Below, one piece after another: positions 26,401 to 37,649 of a stretch of 64,000 bases of DNA (positions within the stretch are counted from its first letter, which is position 1; each line of letters opens with the position of its first letter). The translations under genes were made by a program, and so were the position numbers. Under the pieces are notes generated by a model. That model was not told the DNA's origin and did not search any database. It was given only the letters and a program-made list of their open reading frames with translations. The stretch is from Amborella trichopoda (lineage: Eukaryota > Streptophyta > Magnoliopsida > Amborellales > Amborellaceae). The stretch lies in NCBI RefSeq assembly GCF_000471905.2, contig NW_006500010.1, positions 4,413,252 through 4,477,251 on the forward strand, read 5' to 3'.

Positions 26401-29400
26401 AATTAATGAAAAAAATAGATTTTAAGGAATCGATTTGTGCCCAGGGGTATTTTTGAAATTTCCAAAAAAGATGGATAAATACAAAAATAAGTATTAATGG
26501 CCAAAAACATCTTCCAAACTTTGCCAAAATGATGAAAAACATTAAAAAAATGCATTACAAACAAAATCCCTTATTTTTTGGGATTTTATATAAATTCTTT
26601 TAAAATACTTGGCCGATTCACCGAAACCGGCTGAACTTGAACCGCCTGATTTTTCCTACACTGGGCCATACTTCCCTGGCCTTGTTGTTGAAGAAACCTG
26701 AACTCTAATACCAAAATGATGTGGGAAAATTAATAGTGAACAGTAAAATCCGAAAACTTCAGGCCAAGCACAAGCAAAAAATAGAAGCAGCCTAGGGTTT
26801 CTTCTTCAAGCCCAACTACGGCTTCAAAAGCCTAAGCTTTTCTCCCTCTTTTTTCATTCTGAAAATCATGTGGATTGGCCTCTCTAAGCCCCAAACACCT
26901 CTTAAATAATAATATTTAATGTTCAAGAACATTAAATGTTTCTATAATAAATAAAATGACCCCAAAAGTCCTCACGTAAGTAACTTCAAAACTAAATAAC
27001 CCTAACTATAAATAAAATGCCTAGAATCCCCGCTGGGGGGAGGTGGAGGGAGAGAGAGAGAGGAAGAGAGTCACTTCAAACAAGGACAACTAGCACCAAG
27101 TAGCAAAAATGTTAATTAAAAAGTTTCGATATACCAGAAAATGTAGACTGCCCACCACAAAGAAGGAAAGAGAAAACTGTGACAAGCCCAAGAGTGGACC
27201 GTCTTTCCCTCTAAAACCAGATAAATTTAGAAGCATCCATTTGAATAACACTCACTGATTGTTGTAACCTTGATGTTGAGGATGCGAATTCAACTTACCA
27301 AACTCCTTTCCAAATAATAATTAACCCAAAAAAAAAAAAGGCTTCTCTATATTAAGATCAATAGCATCCAAAGAACCTCCTTGATTACGCTAAAACCCAC
27401 TTTTATTAGCATCCCTTGAATGAAAAGGCTCATTCTCCATGTTAATAAGGTAAATTAATACCGGGCAAAATGATCAAGAGAAAGAAACCCAAGTAGACTT
27501 TTGCAGACCAAGAAAAAAGTCGAATAAACATACCTGCATGTGATATTTGCTATTGCAGAATCAGCTGTTGTCTGGCGCTCGGCAGCGATTTTGCTTGCAA
27601 CTAGATCAGGCCAAGAGGTACCACTCGCTAATGCTGTGAATGCTAAGACATATGCATTTATTCCTGCCCAAACAAACTTCAATTATATTAACTCCCAGTT
27701 CTTGAGCAATATACAAAAGTTTGTTTGAACTCTATTTTCAAGATATGAATGTAAGTAGAAGAAAGGCAACACAACCAAAATTCATATATTTGGCTGGATT
27801 TTCTTTTATCAACAACCATGTGAGTGAGATTAAGAGTCCAAGACACACACCTAGAATATAGAATGCAAATGACTGTTTTCAAAACCAAAAAACTGGCCTG
27901 CTTTCATTTTGGCATCAAGGTTCCTCATAAACAGAATTTACAAGCTCATGAGCTTTGGCTTCATTTTGGAAGATTTAGGCCAAACAATACTTGTTCCAGT
28001 TTTGAGCAAAATTCAAAAACAGTTATCTATATTCCCAAGCTTTAAGAATAGGAGAAGGGTACTATATATAGCCCAATAGACTTCTGAAATTACTGTCTAT
28101 TAGGGCGATCACTGTCCAAAAATGATGAATGATGATGGAAAGTAGGACCCACCAGTATAGGACATGAACCAAATGGGTGGGTACCACTCGTCCTTCATCA
28201 CCATCTATCATTTCATGGGAAAGAGATGATCCTAATTGACTTTGTTTTTCATTAGTTCACAGGATGTGTATCATACTTTCTCTGAAACAAAAACATTCAT
28301 TCATAGAATAGGTGTCGAGATATGGATGTTAACCATTATACCCATTTCAGTTTCAACCCATTTAACTAAAATTTTAGCAACAATACCAAGGTTTTAGAAG
28401 AAAAAATGGGCAGCAAAAGATAGAGCTACCATTTTTCTCTAATAAGTTTCATTAATATAATTGTCAGAAAGAATAAAGTAAAGAAGAAAAGTTTGATAGA
28501 CTATGTTAAGAGGCACCTGTGACACAGCTTAAGATCTGTGAGCTTGGTAACAACATAAGCAATTCCACTTATAAAGAATAGTGAACAGATGAAAGAAACC
28601 CATCCATGTGCTATCTGACAGGGAGGCACAAAAGCAAATAGAAATCTCCATGGAGCAATAATCAAATGGAACGAAATTCTCGCTATCCTTAGGCATGCAC
28701 TGTCCATTTTTCTTGATTCAGCAGTCTCCAACTGTCAAGAGATCAAAATAAAAAATAAAAGAAAACGAGATGATTAATTTAGCGCATAAACTGGCTATAA
28801 GGTTTACGATTACTGATTTCTAGACAAAAATATGTTGCACAGTTCTTTTTCTTTGAAGAGCGTGTTTGATCTAAAAAACAAGTGTTGATCTTCAAACAGA
28901 TAAGCGTGTTCTGTGCATGAAAAGTAAGCATTGGAACTCCTTATTTGGACATGCTAAATAGCGATATATTCCACAAACTAAGGTCTGGGAACCAGGGAGA
29001 CATTATTAGGGATATCTTAACCCAGAATTGTAAGTTAAAACACAATAAACTGATAAAGATGATGATGAAGAAAAGGGACGGTAGATAGTTATTCTATTCA
29101 GTTTGTTTCCGTCCTTTATTGACTTCCTCATCCGAGATGTCTGATAAATAATTAAGAAATGTTTCTTAATCCTGTATTTCTTTTGGAACTGTATTGTGCA
29201 TAAGAACTACCACACTAGAAGCATTCCTGACAATATTGAGAAAAAATTAAAAGAAAAAATGAAATAAAAAGGGTTTATTTCTGGTCAGCAGGTGCAAAAT
29301 AAAAACCTGATACTAGGGTCTGTTTATAGAAGATAGTAAAATGAGAATCTATTTAACATAAAAGCCCAATGCACTTATCGAGAAAACACACAGACACAGA

Positions 29401-31524
29401 CACAGACACATATATATATGTGCATTTGTGTGTGTGTGAGTTGGAAGTTAAATGAAATACCGTGAGGGCATCAAGAAATTGTTTGCTCCAAATTGAAAGC
29501 AAACACTGATTATCTACAGCTTTTTGTTCAAAAACTTTGTTGGATGACTCTCCCATATCTNNNNNNNNNNNNNNNNNNNNACCAAAATACCTATGTAAAC
29601 ATTTTTGTAGGGTATTTTTGGTCAATTTATATCTCGCGTAATTATTTTTTTTTATATTTTTATTAAGTGCGCCTTGATGAGAAGAATGAGCGCCTAAAAT
29701 TTCAAGTGATTTGGATTTGTGGAAAAAAAAATGAAAATTTAAATACGAAATGATATTGTAACAATCAGATCAGCCCAGATTGAATCTGGCCATTGGCTGA
29801 CACTGTAGCAGTCAGACTGTGGGCTGACAGAATCCACTCCCATATATACTCACACACACATATATGTGTTGTGTGAGATGGAAGTTAAATGACATACCGT
29901 GAGGGCATCAAGAAATTGTTTGCTCCAAATTGAAAGCAAACACTGATTATCTACAGCTTTTTGTTCAAAAACTTTGTTGGATGACTCTCCCATATCTCCA
30001 CTGCTGACGGTCTGATAAACATGACCTAATTTCTTGATAGTAATATCAAATTAGAGCCACACTCAATTGTAATAACAAATATATTTGAAGAAAGACTAAT
30101 AATTGTCAACCCAAAATTAGAAATGCAATATGTCAGATGGGAAAGTATACAAGTGGACTAATGCACTATGGAAAAATATAGTCCATTGATATCATGACAA
30201 TGCAATTGAAATGATTAAGCATGATGGATAATCAAAACGACTCAGCAGATCAGGACACAACTACGCGGCTGGCCCCACTGTCCATTTCATCAGATGGTGA
30301 TGACCCCAGTGGACCATGGCTCGCTATAGTCCATTGGATTATGGTAAACTACCAGCCACCTGATGTTCTGGTCTTTTGCTTGCCGACTACTCTAATTTAT
30401 TTTCAGAGATGATGACTTTCCAGAAGGATTAATTGATAGGATCAATAGTGAAAATCAGTGCAATCGTAACTAATTTGTCTCTTTCAAAGTTAGATTTAGT
30501 TCAATCATCCGTAGACCACCCTCGCCACCTTCAACTGACAAGGAAAAGTTAAACGAAGGAGAGATTTACATCCTTTCATTCATTACCTATACCCCTGCTG
30601 GTATGGATGGAAAATATGTCAACAATACGAGATTCAGATCCTTCATCAGCTAAAAGAATTTCAGAAGAATCCCCAGAATCACCACTATGATGGTCAACAA
30701 ACAAAGGCTCTTCTGGTACCCAATCCTCAGGTCTATCATGCCTAGGCCTACACAAGAATATATACATACTCATAAGGCTTTATAAAGCATCAAATCATTT
30801 CTAAACATGTCTCCTTTCTCAACGCTTTGCATAAAAGCACACTCTAGACAAGGAAAACACTGGGAGAATGCCTGAACACCAGCATGGATCATGACGTGGT
30901 TCCAAATTTGAAATACCAAGGATAGTGCTTGGACTTGTCAAAGTTTTTTAAGATGGCTATTTTGCAACCAGTCATCACACACCTCACCATAGTATTTTAC
31001 TTTTTAAACAGCAAATCAGGATAAAACTGTCCTTTCACGAAAATGGCAAGACCAGCTGACCAAGTACCATCTTGATGTTTTTCAAGTGCTGTCCTGGTAT
31101 TTTGCCACATATAAATTAATTATTCATCCACAAAACTAGCATACAAAGGTCATTGAGAAAGAAACATACAATGGAATGGAGAAATAAGGCCAACGCTTGT
31201 CTTGAGCATATGCATGAAGTAGTAGAAGACCAAATTGTAACACAGTTAGTAAAGCCTCCCACAGGGTGATCGCATTTGGAGTCCACACCTACAAAGTTGA
31301 AAGGACCAGGATAAGCTTTTTTGTTCTTTATTTTTCTTCCATTATAAATAAACCTCAACAAGACACAATTGCAGGGAAGGTGCAACTAAATCAAGATCAG
31401 TGGCATTCCAGAAATATATATATATATATATATATACACACAAACAGCAGGACCCTTTGTGTGTGCATATGAGTGTGCGTGTGTTTGTGTTTGTGTGCAT
31501 GCGTGTTTCTGTGTGTGTGTGTGC

Positions 31525-31556
<32 letters not shown>

Positions 31557-34302
31557 GTGCGTGTGCGTGTGTGTGTGTGTTTGTGTGGGTGAGGGAGAGA
31601 GTGCGGTGACCCTAATGATTCCCAATTAATAGTTTCCATAACCCAAATGCAATGAGAAATTCACGCATGCTCTAACATCTAAACAGAAAAAATAAAAGTT
31701 GAAGCCCAAGAGTACCTCTAATGTTATGTAAAGCCAAATGTAAGCCCAGAATGACCAAAAGAGCTCCACCAACCATACTCCTAAATCTGATATCTTTTTC
31801 AATGTCCCCGCCTTAGGAACTACAACACAAACAGCGTGGATAGGAAAAAGGTCGAACGCGGCAGACCCAACGAGAGTTCCAGGACCCAATCCTACATAAA
31901 GGTAAAGATTGTGTGAAAAATCCAACCATCAAATAGAAGGTTATTTAGAAACCAAAGAAGAAACCATATATGCACTGCTTCTATAAATAAAAACATATAT
32001 AAATGTAAGTTTAAGAAATCAATTAATGAAACTTCCATATAGCTCCACCAATGTCAAACTATGAGCACTAAACATAAGAAAGTAAATGATATTCCTACAG
32101 GCATCATATATGATTTCTGAAAACCTTGTTATAATCAGAAATTTGTGGACAATTGTCAAAAAATATCCAGATCAGGGCTTCTCATTATGTAATTTGCTAA
32201 ATTTCAAAGATTCTTTCTTTAACATGGAAGATGTCTGCTTCAATGCATCCAAGGACATGAAGTGAAGTAAAATAGAACTATGGACCGTTTTACTTTTGAT
32301 ATCATCATTGTTGCTTAAAACCTATAAAGGCCCCTGAATATTTTTAGCTGATAAGTAAAAGCTGTTGTCCAGTACATTTCTATTCCTTTTTCGTTTTAAT
32401 CCAATACCTTTTTCTTTCTTTCTTAGGAGTCTACTAGGACTTGTTGATCGAGGAACCTGACCAATGAAACACGTCCATCTTTGGAGAAGCTACAAGGATA
32501 GCATGGTTACTTCTAGTCGGAAGAGGGTAGCAAGGGTTCTCAGTCCAATAGGGAGGGGTGAATTAAGACCAAGAGAGTCAAAAAAAAGGAATGACTCCAT
32601 TGGGCAAATGAGTGTGGAGATTTTGTAACGAGGGAAGAGGATGAGGAGTATCATAGGAAACAATACGAGATATAAGCAAAGCAAATAGGCCTTTATGAAC
32701 TCTAGGGACATATTAAGTGAGATGGGAACCGGTTGTCATTTCAAATTTTGTGATGAGCGAATAGCCATTCTTAGGTTAGTTTTAGGAATAGTTTGAGCCC
32801 GTACTGAGGCACAGAATAAGTGATTATTGCAAGGTTAGTTTTAGGAATAGTTTGAGCCTGCACTCAGACACTGAATAAGTGATTATTACAAGAGGAAACT
32901 GGGTTGGGAAGAGACTCGTATTTTAGTAAAAAGAGAAGATTGGAGAGCTAAAATAAGGCATTGAAAAGACTTAAAGTGACCTTTATCCAATAAGTGGGGT
33001 GTTCTATGTTCAAAGCAACTATTGGGAATACCATCCCCTTGTGCCCAAAAATTGTTATTAATATATTTATTATATCTCACAATCTTTGCAACCTTTTTGC
33101 ATTTCAATGGAAGTTAGTCAACAAAAATAGATAAAAATACCCACATACAGTGCAATGTATGCCACTTCTGTCATGTAAAAAGGTTGCAGCTTAAAATCCT
33201 TATGTTATTTTTGCTAATAAATAATGGTGGCTTATCATGCACAAAAGAGATTGAAACATCAAGGTATGGAATAACTGATACTGCATATCAAAGTTTAACT
33301 TTAGCAGTATCAAAATATTTTAAGACTACACTCCAATACCTTGTCCATGAGAATATAATAATGTCTTGTGCATGCACGAAATATATTGAATGACAACTAC
33401 ATAATTTGAATTTTGAAATAATGGAAATAACAATGGGATTGTATTCTATGAGACCATTTATTTTTGGTACAAGGAGGTTACAATCACTTTTAGTCATTAG
33501 ATGTGAAATCCAATAAATGAAAGTGTGTTACAACATCTGAGGATTTTTTTTTTGGACTTTGTGTGTAAGCAATGAAACATTTTCAACCATGCAATTTCAA
33601 ATCTAATGACAATTATGACTATAACCTCCTTGTATCAAAAGTAAATGGTCTCATTATATACATTTCCATTTATAATAACCAAATTCTTAAAAATTGATAT
33701 AACCAGCTTGAGAATGCTGAAGGAATAATTTTAGAGAACATCATTACATGTTTAAAAAGATCGTCCATTCACATGAACCTTGAATAGTACTCATTGGCAC
33801 AACTACCTGTTGTTAACGATTCTAAGCAAGACTGAATTTACTTTCCATAAAAGGTTGATAAATTCAAGACTTTTATATTTGACATTTCATGGCTAAAGGA
33901 AGAATATAAACCTCCGGCATATAGCTGACCAATGTTCCGAATCGCATCTATTGTAGCTAAAGAGATTTGCGGAAAGCTTGTCCCAAAGGCCAGTAGTGTT
34001 ATATCTGCTATAGTGTAATTCCAAACTTTTTGGTGCCTAATAACTTCCTCTTTTGTGTCTGGGTCTATCTCTACCACCTTCCTTGAGTGTTTCACGACAG
34101 TCTCCATCGATTGAAAGAAAAGGGCAGTTATGGCTGATAAGCCAATGAAACAATATGCAAGACCCAGAAAATATAAGAAAGCTTGTAACCCATTTCCAAG
34201 GGATGTTTCCCCATAGAAAAGCAAGTAGCTTTCACATTTTTCTTGGAATAAAGTCCTGGGACTCCACATCATTTGTTCCACAGTGGACTTTTGAGAGGGC
34301 AT
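23442..34302 (-). CDS. MHX: Vacuolar Mg2+(Zn2+)/H+ exchanger MHX, eight exons, frame-disrupted
   Basis: Tonoplast antiporter of the Na+/Ca2+-exchanger superfamily that moves Mg2+ and Zn2+ into the vacuole against protons. Exons: 34302-33912, 31891-31716, 31288-31170, 30747-30593, 30025-29898, 28731-28517, 27663-27534, 23740-23442; length about 537 codons (Arabidopsis MHX 539). Alpha-1 repeat: [18 protein letters not shown]; alpha-2: [17 protein letters not shown]; several hydrophobic segments and an acidic middle loop (…VDIFSIH…). Two frame problems: exon 6 is 215 nt where its flanking phases need 3n+1 (near 28530), and the last exon has an A6 run at 23673-23678 where five would keep frame. 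Read literally, the first would stop translation in exon 7, before the second alpha repeat. It is either an assembly error or a decaying gene. Exon 5 is partly duplicated, and the last intron carries a retrotransposon. Confidence 0.93.
24475..24777 (-). other. Unrecognised ORF downstream of gag in the retroelement
   Basis: A 100-codon open frame (…[17 protein letters not shown]… ending …[10 protein letters not shown]) fills part of the 700 bp between the gag remnant and the 3' LTR. It has no pol motifs. It may be filler typical of non-autonomous elements or an extra ORF. I do not recognise it. Confidence 0.3.
24930..25990 (-). pseudogene. Degenerate Ty3-type gag
   Basis: Across several frames on the minus strand one reads typical plant Ty3 gag phrases in order: [15 protein letters not shown] then [11 protein letters not shown] (about 25740-25660), [17 protein letters not shown] (about 25615-25565), [20 protein letters not shown] (about 25450-25395), and a zinc-knuckle remnant [16 protein letters not shown] (about 25065-25015) followed by LLEETQL. 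Frameshifts and stops separate these blocks. In the knuckle the first two cysteine positions are tyrosines. Gag would form the retroelement particle; this copy cannot. Confidence 0.8.
26182..26663. mobile_element. hAT-like MITE nested in the retrotransposon
   Basis: Terminal inverted repeats CAGTATAGGAAAAATC and CAGTGTAGGAAAAATC (right end read on the other strand) enclose 482 bp of non-coding sequence with GAACC/GGTT-rich subterminal parts. Flanks GGCCATAG (26174-26181) and GGCCATAC (26664-26671) form an 8-bp target duplication with one mismatch, as for hAT transposons. It inserted into the 5' internal region of the LTR element, so it is younger than it. Confidence 0.85.
26697..26713 (-). 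other. Primer binding site of the MHX-intron LTR element
   Basis: On the minus strand TGGTATTAGAGTTCAGG follows the 5' LTR by six bases. It matches the TGGTATCAGAG sequence that pairs with the 3' end of initiator tRNA-Met, with one transition in the core. This sets the element's orientation. Confidence 0.8.
29461..29560 (-). pseudogene. Partial second copy of MHX exon 5 next to a gap
   Basis: These 100 bases, including the splice donor, repeat 29898-29997 without visible mismatch and stop at the 20-N gap. The flank beyond the donor differs slightly (GTATTTC versus GTATGTC). The copy lacks the first 28 bp of the exon and its acceptor, so it is not a usable exon. It is most likely an assembly or haplotype duplication rather than a biological one. 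Confidence 0.85.
29561..29580. other. Assembly gap (20 N)
   Basis: Twenty unresolved bases inside MHX, between an exon-5 copy and the middle of a palindromic MITE arm. The size is probably a placeholder. Confidence 1.
29581..29845. repeat. Right half of a family C palindromic MITE in an MHX intron
   Basis: The sequence begins exactly at the hairpin centre (ACCAAAATACC … GGTATTTTTGGTCAATTTAT) and runs through the right arm (GCGCCTTGATGAGAAGAATG, GATCAGCCCAGATTGAATCTGG). The left arm is missing and presumably lies in the gap. Confidence 0.75.
31413..31600. repeat. Compound (AT)n-(GT/GC)n microsatellite in an MHX intron
   Basis: About 24 bp of AT repeats are followed after a short interval by about 140 bp of GT with regularly placed GCGTGT and GCATGT variants. 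It lies between MHX exons 2 and 3. ORFs predicted through it are artefacts. Confidence 0.97.
32773..32890. repeat. 59-bp tandem duplication in MHX intron 1
   Basis: AGGTTAGTTTTAGGAATAGT … GAATAAGTGATTATT occurs at 32773 and 32832 with a few mismatches. Confidence 0.9.
33449..33652. mobile_element. Family B MITE in MHX intron 1
   Basis: Terminal inverted repeats of about 30 bp: TGAGACCATTTATTTTTGGT at the left and the complement of AAAGTAAATGGTCTCA at the right, including AAGGAGGTTA/TAACCTCCTT. It is 204 bp long and non-coding. It is the cleanest copy of a family with at least five other members in the window. Confidence 0.85.
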
Positions 34303-34311
34303 GGCTTCAAC

Positions 34312-34320
34312 TTAACTCAT
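34312..34320 (-). promoter_or_regulatory. Minimal upstream ORF of MHX
   Basis: Ten bases before the main ATG lies ATGAGTTAA, a two-codon ORF with its own stop, in the transcribed leader if the acceptor at 34328 is used. Arabidopsis MHX is known to be repressed by an upstream ORF in its leader; this one is much shorter, so a similar role is inference. Confidence 0.6.
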
Positions 34321-34326
34321 TCTGCT

Positions 34327-36075
34327 CCTGTGAATGCAAGAACTCAAAATTTAAAAAATAGAACAAGAGAAATCCCTCATATGCTTTCAGCTTTGAACTG
34401 AACCGAATTACAGCAAGATTACAAAAGCCACAACAAGACTTCTCTCCATAGCAAAGTGATAAAAGAAAAGGACAGCAAATTGCACTCTATTTTCAGTGAA
34501 TACTTCTTTATTCATCACAAAAGATTACAGTAGGATACAAAAGCAGTGGCAGGGAGTTTAATCCAAACCCTAAACAAAATATGCACTAAAAAATGACATC
34601 ACACAAAACATAATGTCCAAAGTTAATTTATCTATAATGATTAATCTATCCATATGATAGAGTAGTTGATCAACAGACACCTCGCAATCAATAAGAGAAG
34701 GGGGAAAACCAAAGAAGCTTACCACACCACATCAAACAGATGAGGCACTATCCATGTTTAAAAATAATAATCTTACAAAGTCCCACATACGAATCCTACT
34801 GCTGAACCACCCCAAATCTAATAAAACGGAAGCCACTAGTAGAACTTTTATGAACTGAGCTTCGGACAGATAAAACGAGCAAAAAAAATTTATTTGTCAA
34901 ATTCATTTATGGCATCTTTGACCTGATCTCAACTAAAACTTTAGAATCCAATCAACCTCTTTAATTTTTTTTGTCAAGAATCAGCCTTTCATATGTCTTG
35001 ATGAAGGTCAAATTAATAGAACTCATACACAAACACCTGAGCACAACTCCTTAAGATATGTTTAAGTAAAAAGACGTTGCAGGAGTCATATAAAGCCTCT
35101 GATCACTGTAAAACTTTGCAAATACATGAGCTACAGGGTGCAACCATTTCTTGCACCATGCAAGACATAAAGAAGAGAGAAAAATAACATTCAGGTGCAA
35201 TGGTGACATAAAATTCTTACTTATTCCTACAAGTGGGAACACCATGAATTAAAGAAAAAGTTACAAACTCAGCATGAGTCAAGTGCAGCATATGGCTCAT
35301 AGACGTTTTATATTTGTTAATCACCAAATGCATAAAAATTGAAAAAAAAAATTAAATAAATAAATAGAATCCAACAGAATCAGATCTGAGAGAGAGGGGG
35401 GTGGAGGAGGGATAAAAGGCTGGGATAGAGAATTAAACTTGAATAATCTCATCTTCTATGAACACATGCAACGGTTTTCGACTGCATCTAAACCTCATAA
35501 ATTGAGGTTGTAACAGTCAAGTGTCTGTAAAGTTCTCTAGGTCAATCAACCATGGATCACATATTTTCCAAATCACTGAAGACCCAGAGCGGGCAAACAA
35601 CAAAATTTGCAAATTCATATCTTCAATTGTATCCAACACAACGCGCAATTTTGCTGGACAGCATATCATAAATCCCTAACAAAATCACTTGACACGCACA
35701 GAACATCCCCCAATTAGACCCGCAAGAGTATCAGCAACAATGTGATATTGTTTCTAATAAAACACCCAAATTCAAATAACCCAGAATGAATTGTAGTCAA
35801 AATTGATCCATAAAAAAACTCGAAATTCTTGATCTCTTAGAAACCCCTTAAGTGCTAATGGCAAAAGCATAATTGCCTCCATAAAATCCCTGAAATTTGA
35901 CCGAAAAAATCAGCAATAGTTAAAATGAACGATACCAACAAAATCATCAACAATCAAGCAATAAAACCCTCAATAAAACAAAAAGTAAACAAGAGAGAGC
36001 GAGAGAAAGAAGGAGCACAAGAAGTAGAGAGGAAATTTAAAAGTGAAGGAGCTCACAGTGGAAGAAAAAGTCACC
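34327..36075 (-). promoter_or_regulatory. Probable leader intron and 5' UTR of MHX
   Basis: A good acceptor (GCATTCACAG, cut before 34327) lies just upstream of the start codon, and a candidate donor (TTAGCAG/GTGACT) is at 36075/36074. Arabidopsis MHX has a leader intron that raises expression, which makes this reading likely. The donor is a guess among several. Nothing else is recognised in this stretch, apart from A-rich sequence. Confidence 0.45.
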
Positions 36076-36321
36076 TGCTAACAAGTTGTTGTGAAGCCCA
36101 AACACCAGAAAATACAATGGAAAATAATTTCCTTAAACCCCACTTCAAATGTATAAAATAGAATTACAGAGAGTAAACAAGGGAATAGAGAGAGATGATT
36201 GCATGAGAGAGAACAATGATGTGGTTTACGAGTAAAACTACCAAAAACGAACACGAGATACAAAAAGAAACACGAATCTTTGGCGACCCAACAAGACATG
36301 AGATGAGACTTGGAAAATGTT

Positions 36322-36345
36322 TTGATAGGGCTGCAGCCCTATCAA
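36322..36345. repeat. Perfect 24-bp palindrome upstream of MHX
   Basis: TTGATAGGGCTG followed by CAGCCCTATCAA, a perfect inverted repeat with no spacer. A similar 25-bp near-palindrome with the same TTGATA/TATCAA ends is at 39072-39096. Confidence 0.9.
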
Positions 36346-37251
36346 CATCTCTCCTCATAACTCATCAAAATTTAAAATTTGGAAGATCTTTATGTCGATT
36401 GTCTCTGCTTGAACATTACAATTGTGGGAAAAAAATAGGCTTTTAAGCTCTAAAAATAGTTATATTGTTTAAATAAATTATCTATTTCACTTTAAAAATA
36501 AATATGCACGTATCCACAAGATGTATAGGATCTGCAACATTTTTTATTTTCAAAATTTATTGAATTGATTTTAGAGTATTCCCGTTGTCAAAGGTGCCTT
36601 ACGAGTATATGAGATGAGGCTTTATTAGGTTTTCATAACACCTAGGCCTTCTAATAACTTCCTATTTGAAGAAGAGAGGGCCAATGAGAACCCACGACCT
36701 TTTGGTAAAAAAAAAGGTGCGGCCTATATTAAAAGAAACTTCGTTGGGAAAAGATTTGGTGGGTCGGTGAGACCACCATCAAGGCATCAAACACATCGTG
36801 AGAATAGTCGTTCGGGTGTGGCATTGGAAGGGCCGCGGCCTTACCAATTCCGAACCTATTTCTCCGAATCTCCACAACTCCGCATATGTGAAAATGCTTT
36901 TTAAATTATATTTTCAAGGCATCAATTAATTGACGATTGATAGGAAAATATGCAACAATACTCACCGGTACGAGGGGATCGCATGAAAGAATTTTTTCAT
37001 GTGAAAATATTTCACGCCAACTAAACTAAACGTGTCAATAATGGATGGTTCAAAAGAAAATGAATTACAAAATATTTTTTTTAAAAAAAAAAATGTATAT
37101 TTTCACGATTGTACTTTCATGAGTACCAAACTTACCCATAACAAGAAAATAATGGTTTCTGCCCCTCTCTCTTGTTCCCCACATGTAGGTGTAAAACGAA
37201 GACAAATATAACTCGTCTACACTGATAACAAACTTAAAATCATTGTTTAAC

Positions 37252-37446
37252 TAATGATCCATGAGACCTTTCTACACCCATGTGTGTAGGATCTTAAAGG
37301 ATCACCATTAAATTTGGTACATATCTCTAAAAAAGTTATCACATGGGTGTGGGATTTGACTTTTTTAGAGATCTGTGCTAAATTTAATGATGCTGCTTTG
37401 GGATCCTACATACATAGGTGTGGGAGGGTCTCATAAGATTATTACT
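37252..37446. mobile_element. Family A palindromic MITE
   Basis: TAATGATCCATGAGACC at the left is the inverse of GGTCTCATAAGATTATTA at the right, with GTGTGTAGGATC, AAATTTGGTAC and TTATCACATGGGTGTGGG between. It matches the copy at 172-371. Confidence 0.8.
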
Positions 37447-37649
37447 CTAATTTTTTTTAAACAAACATTTTCAGACATAAGTCAACCCAATCTTAAAATG
37501 AAATTTTGTCCATCATATTTGCCATGTCTTGGGTGTGGTATATTATATTCTAGAAAAAAAACTATATAAGATTGCAACATTATTTGTAGAAGTAAGATTG
37601 TAGAAATTTACACTAGTTATGTTATTTGATTTATTTAGATTTATTATTA

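Larger units (their letters stand above)
23786..27030 (-). mobile_element. Gag-only Ty3-type LTR retrotransposon (TR-GAG-like) in MHX last intron
   Basis: Two direct repeats bound it: 23786-24200 (3' LTR, beginning TGTAGGAAAATTG and ending GTCA) and 26720-27030 (5' LTR, TGTGGGAAAATT, lacking the outer 108 bp). The primer site at 26697-26713 complements initiator tRNA-Met (TGGTATTAGAG). A purine tract (CCAGGGAGAC on the minus strand) abuts the 3' LTR. Inside is a broken gag on the minus strand; no protease, reverse transcriptase or integrase is seen. The LTRs are visibly diverged and no target duplication remains, so it is old. It lies in the transcribed sense of MHX. Confidence 0.85.

Noticed and set aside
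29461..30025. Biological exon duplication giving mutually exclusive exons in MHX
   Set aside because: The left copy lacks its acceptor and 28 bp, ends exactly at a gap, and is identical to the other copy; misassembly explains it better.
31386..31639. His/Thr-rich and Val/Cys-rich ORFs on both strands
   Set aside because: They are translations of the GT/CA microsatellite inside an MHX intron.
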